Positions 5,469-8,204 of a stretch of DNA of 8,204 nucleotides are shown piece by piece. Origin of the DNA: Thermomicrobiaceae bacterium (GTDB lineage: Bacteria; Chloroflexota; Chloroflexia; Thermomicrobiales; Thermomicrobiaceae). Position 1 is the stretch's first letter. Each line of letters starts with the position of its first letter. Under the pieces are notes generated by a model. It saw only the letters and a program-made list of their open reading frames with translations, searched no databases and was not told the DNA's origin. The position numbers and the translations under genes are program-made. The stretch is from the NCBI GenBank assembly GCA_007123655.1, contig SKKR01000141.1, positions 1 to 8,204 on the forward strand, read 5' to 3'.

Positions 5469-7427
5469 ATGGAGCCATCGAGGCGCCCGGCAACAACCCT
5501 GCTCAGCCAAGGCACCGTGCTCGAGGATCGGTACGAGATCCTCAGAATCTGCGGCCGTGGCGGGATGAGCACCGTTTATGCCGCGCGTGATCTACGCTTC
5601 AAGCACGTTGAACGCCTCTGCGCGATCAAAGAGATGCACGTGGTGGCGCCGGACAACCAGACTCGGGTGCTGCGCATCGCGAACTTCGAACAGGAAGCGG
5701 CGATGCTGGCAACCCTGAGTCATCCTGCTATTCCGAAGATCTTTGACTTCTTCACCGACGGCGGGCTCATCTATCTGGTGCTCGAGTTCATCGACGGTCA
5801 GGATCTCGAGTCTCTCGTCGAACAGCAATCGGACCCGCTTTCCGAAGACACGCTGATCTCCTGGGGATTGCAGATTCTCGACGTCCTGTCATTTCTCCAC
5901 GAACACCAGCCGGAGCCGATTGTCTTCCGCGATCTCAAGCCATCGAACATTATGCTCCGCGTCGACGGAAGCCTGGCGCTGATCGATTTCGGAATTGCCC
6001 GAACGTTCCAGCCGATGCAGAAAGGGACGATGATCGGGACCGAGGGATACGCGCCTCCGGAGCAGTACCGGGGTGTTGCGGAACCGCGGGGAGACCTGTA
6101 CGCGCTGGGAGCGACGCTGCATCACCTGGCAACCGGGTCCGACCCACGGAGCGAGACACCGTTCACCTTCGAGCAACGCCCGGCACGCAGCCTGAATCCG
6201 GAGCTGTCACAGGGTTTCGAGGAAGTCCTCAATGGAGCGCTGGCCTATTCGGCGGCGGACCGGTTCCCGTCCGCGGCAGCGATGGCGCAGGCGTTCCGTC
6301 GAGTGCTGGCTGACGATCATGTTTCGGCGACATCGAATGGATTGCCACAGCCCTCTGTCGAACCAGCGCGGGATGACGACGTTGCAATCGTTCATTCGGC
6401 ACCGGATCCGACTTTGGCCGAACTCCCGGTTCCGGAGGCTCCTCTCCCAGACGGGACGATGCCCGCGAAGGAACGTATCATCTGGGCAGTACAGACCGGA
6501 GATGAGGTGCGCGGCAGCCCAACGGTCGTCAATCGACGAGCCTACATCGGATCATATGACGGCTATGTCTATTCGCTCGGCGCCAGTGACGGTACGATCA
6601 ACTGGCGATTCCGGTGCCAGCGCGGCGTGGTCGCTCGACCAATGGTCCTGGACGAAACCGTCGTCATCGGCTCGGAAGACCAGCATGCCTATGGCTTGCG
6701 CGCAGCGAATGGACGGCTGAAGTGGTCGTTTCGGACGGCGATGCCGGTTCGCTCATCCGCCAGCGCATTCAGTGACGCCGCGGTATTCGGTTGTGACGAC
6801 AGCTATTGTTACTGCGTTGACGTTCAGCAGGGTAATCTCCTGTGGCGGCATCGTACCTGGGGACCAGTGCGCTCATCTCCGACGGTTTACAAGGATCACG
6901 TCGTTATCGGGTCAGACGACGGGGCCGTCTACTGCTTTTCCGCGCCCGATGGTCGTCTCAAATGGCGGAGCCAGCTCGGCGACAGAGTCCTTTCATCACC
7001 GGCAGTCGAATCGGAAACAGTCATCGTCGGGAACGCCGATGGCGGCGTTTACGCCCTTCGGTTTCAGGACGGCGAGCGACTGTGGCACTTTCAGACGCAG
7101 CGTCCGGTGCTGGGGAGTCCCAGAGTTCTTGGAAGCAGCGCGTTCATCGGCTCCACCGACGGAGCGATTTACGCGATGAACATCGAAGACGGCACGGAGC
7201 TCTGGAGGAACCAGATAGCCAATCAGATCACGTCGACCATCGCGATCCACGGAGGTTACGGGTATGTCGGCACCATTGACGGATTCATCCACTGTATCAA
7301 CCTCAAGGACGGCGAGATTGTCTGGCGTTATCGCGTCGGTGGTGCGGTGACGTCGAGCCCGGCAATCAGTGATGGAGTCGTCGTCGTTGGAAGCCTTGAC
7401 GGAAAGATCTATGGACTTCGAATGTAA
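5469..7427 (+). CDS. Soluble Ser/Thr protein kinase fused to an eight-bladed PQQ-like propeller
   Basis: A 652-residue protein. The kinase domain (about 22-280) has the glycine loop CGRGGMSTVY (28-37), ATP-anchoring Lys54 in AIKEM, probable alpha-C Glu75, catalytic loop FRDLKPSN (153-160; Asp155, Lys157, Asn160), DFG (173-175), GTEGYAPPEQY (190-200) and GDLYALG (208-214). The usual His of HRD is Phe153. A Pro/Asp-rich linker (about 283-334) leads to the propeller: seven exact 40-residue repeats starting at 347, 387, 427, 467, 507, 547 and 587, plus a 26-residue part from 627. Most match hydrophobic-x-S-S-P-x-V, then hydrophobic-G-S-x-D-G-x-V/I-Y, then D-G-x-x-x-W. RIIWAVQ (about 337-343) supplies the missing strand and closes the ring. 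No signal peptide or membrane segment is seen, so it should act in the cytoplasm. The propeller probably binds a partner or ligand; PQQ binding or alcohol dehydrogenase activity is not implied. The ATG start has only a weak GAGA ribosome site. Confidence 0.95.
   Translation: MEPSRRPATTLLSQGTVLEDRYEILRICGRGGMSTVYAARDLRFKHVERLCAIKEMHVVAPDNQTRVLRIANFEQEAAMLATLSHPAIPKIFDFFTDGGLIYLVLEFIDGQDLESLVEQQSDPLSEDTLISWGLQILDVLSFLHEHQPEPIVFRDLKPSNIMLRVDGSLALIDFGIARTFQPMQKGTMIGTEGYAPPEQYRGVAEPRGDLYALGATLHHLATGSDPRSETPFTFEQRPARSLNPELSQGFEEVLNGALAYSAADRFPSAAAMAQAFRRVLADDHVSATSNGLPQPSVEPARDDDVAIVHSAPDPTLAELPVPEAPLPDGTMPAKERIIWAVQTGDEVRGSPTVVNRRAYIGSYDGYVYSLGASDGTINWRFRCQRGVVARPMVLDETVVIGSEDQHAYGLRAANGRLKWSFRTAMPVRSSASAFSDAAVFGCDDSYCYCVDVQQGNLLWRHRTWGPVRSSPTVYKDHVVIGSDDGAVYCFSAPDGRLKWRSQLGDRVLSSPAVESETVIVGNADGGVYALRFQDGERLWHFQTQRPVLGSPRVLGSSAFIGSTDGAIYAMNIEDGTELWRNQIANQITSTIAIHGGYGYVGTIDGFIHCINLKDGEIVWRYRVGGAVTSSPAISDGVVVVGSLDGKIYGLRM
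6507..7424 (+). repeat. Tandem 120-bp coding repeats for propeller blades
   Basis: Seven in-frame units of exactly 120 bp start at 6507, 6627, 6747, 6867, 6987, 7107 and 7227, with a partial eighth from 7347. Each encodes one 40-residue blade. The units have diverged at DNA level, so this is an old protein repeat, not a recent tandem duplication. Confidence 0.85.
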
Positions 7428-7440
7428 CCAGGCCCGCAAA

Positions 7441-7455
7441 CCAGTGCGGTACTGG
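7441..7455 (+). repeat. Small hairpin between the kinase gene and its downstream partner
   Basis: CCAGT (7441-7445) and ACTGG (7451-7455) pair around the loop GCGGT in the 48-nt gap. There is no T run, so it is not an intrinsic terminator. It could serve RNA processing or differential expression of the two genes. Confidence 0.35.
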
Positions 7456-7475
7456 CTGGAAGGTGAGGATTCAGC

Positions 7476-7754
7476 GTGTCAGTTCGCGTAATTCTGCACG
7501 TACTGAACGAGGAGTCGGTGCTCGCAGAGCTGGATAAATTTCCGGATCCGCAGGATAACTGCATTGTCGTTCACAACCCTCGGAAGAAGGATGGTAAGCC
7601 GCTCAATATGCTTGTGGACGGGGTCAAAACCGTCATCTATCCCTGGACCCGAATCACGTACGTCGAAGTTCTGGACGAAGCCGCCGAGGCGTCGGTCAGC
7701 AGCGACAGCATCGTCGGATTCTTCCGGGAAGACAGCCGCAGCCGTCAGGGCTGA
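7476..7754 (+). CDS. Small protein of unknown function, in apparent operon with the kinase
   Basis: A 92-residue protein I cannot assign to a named family. It begins 48 nt after the kinase stop, at GTG 7476, with AGGTGAGG ending seven bases upstream, a good ribosome site. The N-terminal part alternates like beta strands: SVRVILHVL (2-10), NCIVVHNPRKKDGKPL (28-43), KTVIYPWTRITYVEVLD (51-67). The Pro-Trp turn between two strands and the basic-rich PRKKDGK loop are its most distinctive marks. The C-terminal tail (68-92) is acidic then basic and probably flexible. It has one cysteine (C29) and no signal or membrane segment. The strand pattern suggests a small beta barrel or sandwich; that is inference. 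Position and spacing suggest it works with, or is regulated alongside, the kinase. Reading-frame integrity and the ribosome site make it a real gene. Confidence 0.8.
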   Translation: MSVRVILHVLNEESVLAELDKFPDPQDNCIVVHNPRKKDGKPLNMLVDGVKTVIYPWTRITYVEVLDEAAEASVSSDSIVGFFREDSRSRQG

Positions 7755-7981
7755 CACCGTTTCGGTCGAATGTCGCCTTCGGTCTTGTGACTTCAGAGGC
7801 CTGGGCCGATTCACACCGGCATTGACAGCCCGCGTAGGGGCCGACGAGCCCGCGAGTGTGGTTGACAATGCTCTCGCGGATAGTGGCTGGCGTCTCTACC
7901 TGGCATCGTGTGCTCGCAACCGACGCGTTGAACGAACCGCTAGGGCGTCAATGTAGCTTCTGCGTAGAGAGTCATGAACAC

Positions 7982-8007
7982 AGTGGCGCATGCGGAGCGA
8001 CGCCACT
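7982..8007. repeat. Perfect 7-bp inverted repeat, 12-base loop
   Basis: AGTGGCG (7982-7988) and CGCCACT (8001-8007) pair exactly. No T run follows on either strand, so it does not look like an intrinsic terminator. Confidence 0.5.
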
Positions 8008-8071
8008 ACCCGGTTGATGCTTCTGAGACACCCCCTTCCTGTCGGCCCGACGGAAACGGCGGATCAACGCG

Positions 8072-8097
8072 GTCGCACAGAGCTCGCTCTGAGCGAC
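8072..8097. repeat. Strong hairpin with tetraloop (10 bp, one A/A mismatch)
   Basis: GTCGC-A-CAGAG (8072-8082) pairs with CTCTG-A-GCGAC (8087-8097) around the loop CTCG. Ten GC-rich pairs with a single internal mismatch is the most stable structure visible in the right end. There is no T run after it. Confidence 0.55.
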
Positions 8098-8142
8098 AGC
8101 GAAGGGGTCGGGCAACCCTAGAGTCTCATCGAATTGCATTCA

Positions 8143-8158
8143 CGTTTTCTGAGAAACG
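8143..8158. repeat. Short hairpin CGTTTT-CTGA-GAAACG
   Basis: CGTTTT (8143-8148) pairs with GAAACG (8153-8158) using one T-G wobble, leaving a four-base loop. It is followed at once by the 8-bp palindrome GCTCGAGC (8158-8165). Confidence 0.4.
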
Positions 8159-8204
8159 CTCGAGCTCTGGGAGTTGTTCGCGTGACTGGATGTTGGATTC
8201 CCGA

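Larger units (their letters stand above)
7755..8204. other. Gene-free right end with several hairpin-forming repeats
   Basis: About 450 bases hold no reading frame with a ribosome site and recognisable protein. The frame open across 7564-7956 begins inside the preceding gene in another phase and shows no family motif. Three inverted repeats (7982-8007, 8072-8097, 8143-8158) lie in the second half. Two TTGACA hexamers (7822-7827, 7862-7867) lack -10 partners. The stretch could be a leader, a small RNA, a repeat element or the 5' region of a gene beginning beyond the window. Confidence 0.55.

Noticed and set aside
6232..7279. Long plus-strand frames of 162, 135 and 145 residues
   Set aside because: They are shifted phases of the kinase-propeller gene, whose own frame has unmistakable repeats; no ribosome sites or motifs support them.
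6507..7424. PQQ-dependent alcohol dehydrogenase domain
   Set aside because: The repeats are PQQ-like propeller blades but are fused to a kinase, with no signal peptide and no recognisable quinoprotein active site or heme-binding CxxCH.
7822..7867. Two TTGACA hexamers spaced 40 bp apart as -35 boxes
   Set aside because: At 16-18 bases downstream neither has anything resembling TATAAT.
7564..7956. 130-residue plus-strand frame reaching into the gene-free end
   Set aside because: It begins inside the small partner gene in another phase, lacks a ribosome site and has no recognisable motif past 7754.
8023..8028. CTGAGA as part of a TPP riboswitch
   Set aside because: The other conserved parts of the THI element, including the ACCTGAT box and pairing 5' arm, are absent.

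Overview
This window is ordinary bacterial chromosome with about 57% GC by eye. It is gene-dense, with short gaps, frequent GTG/TTG starts and clear Shine-Dalgarno sites. The gene set suggests a Chloroflexota bacterium, possibly related to Thermomicrobia: a redox ECF sigma factor with a zinc anti-sigma factor, a DUF151 bifunctional nuclease, an acidic N-terminal extension on signal peptidase I, and a soluble Ser/Thr kinase fused to a PQQ-like propeller. The assignment is inferred from protein character alone; no rRNA or other decisive marker is present.

Layout, left to right. (1) Positions 1-1886, minus strand: nuoE-like then nuoF-like, overlapping by 14 nt. nuoF runs off the left edge. They encode the [2Fe-2S] and FMN/NAD(H) electron-input subunits of complex I, or of a soluble NAD-linked dehydrogenase or hydrogenase. 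(2) Positions 1887-2074: a divergent control region with an extended -10 promoter firing toward nuoE and a perfect 7-bp inverted repeat bracketing its -35 box. (3) Positions 2075-2563, plus strand: a DUF1992 (DnaJC28-type) protein whose 3' end overlaps the anti-sigma gene tail-to-tail by 44 bp. (4) Positions 2520-5243, minus strand, transcribed right to left: signal peptidase I (lepB), DUF151 bifunctional nuclease, a small zinc-ribbon protein of unknown function, a SigR-type ECF sigma factor, and its RsrA-type redox-sensing anti-sigma factor. (5) Positions 5244-5468: a divergent intergenic region with a perfect TATAAT for lepB. (6) Positions 5469-7754, plus strand: a Ser/Thr protein kinase joined to an eight-bladed propeller made of exact 40-residue repeats, then a 92-residue protein of unknown function in the same apparent operon. 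(7) Positions 7755-8204: no convincing gene, but several hairpin-forming inverted repeats.

Working together: the SigR/RsrA pair is the clearest regulatory circuit. All key cysteine and histidine spacings of thiol-oxidation-sensing RsrA are kept, so disulfide stress should release the sigma factor. The kinase-propeller plus its small partner looks like a cytoplasmic signalling unit. The least canonical points are the altered flavin/NADH pocket residues in NuoF, the kinase-propeller with its unknown partner, the zinc-ribbon protein, and the structured gene-free right end. I found no CRISPR array, tRNA, rRNA, insertion sequence or defence system.
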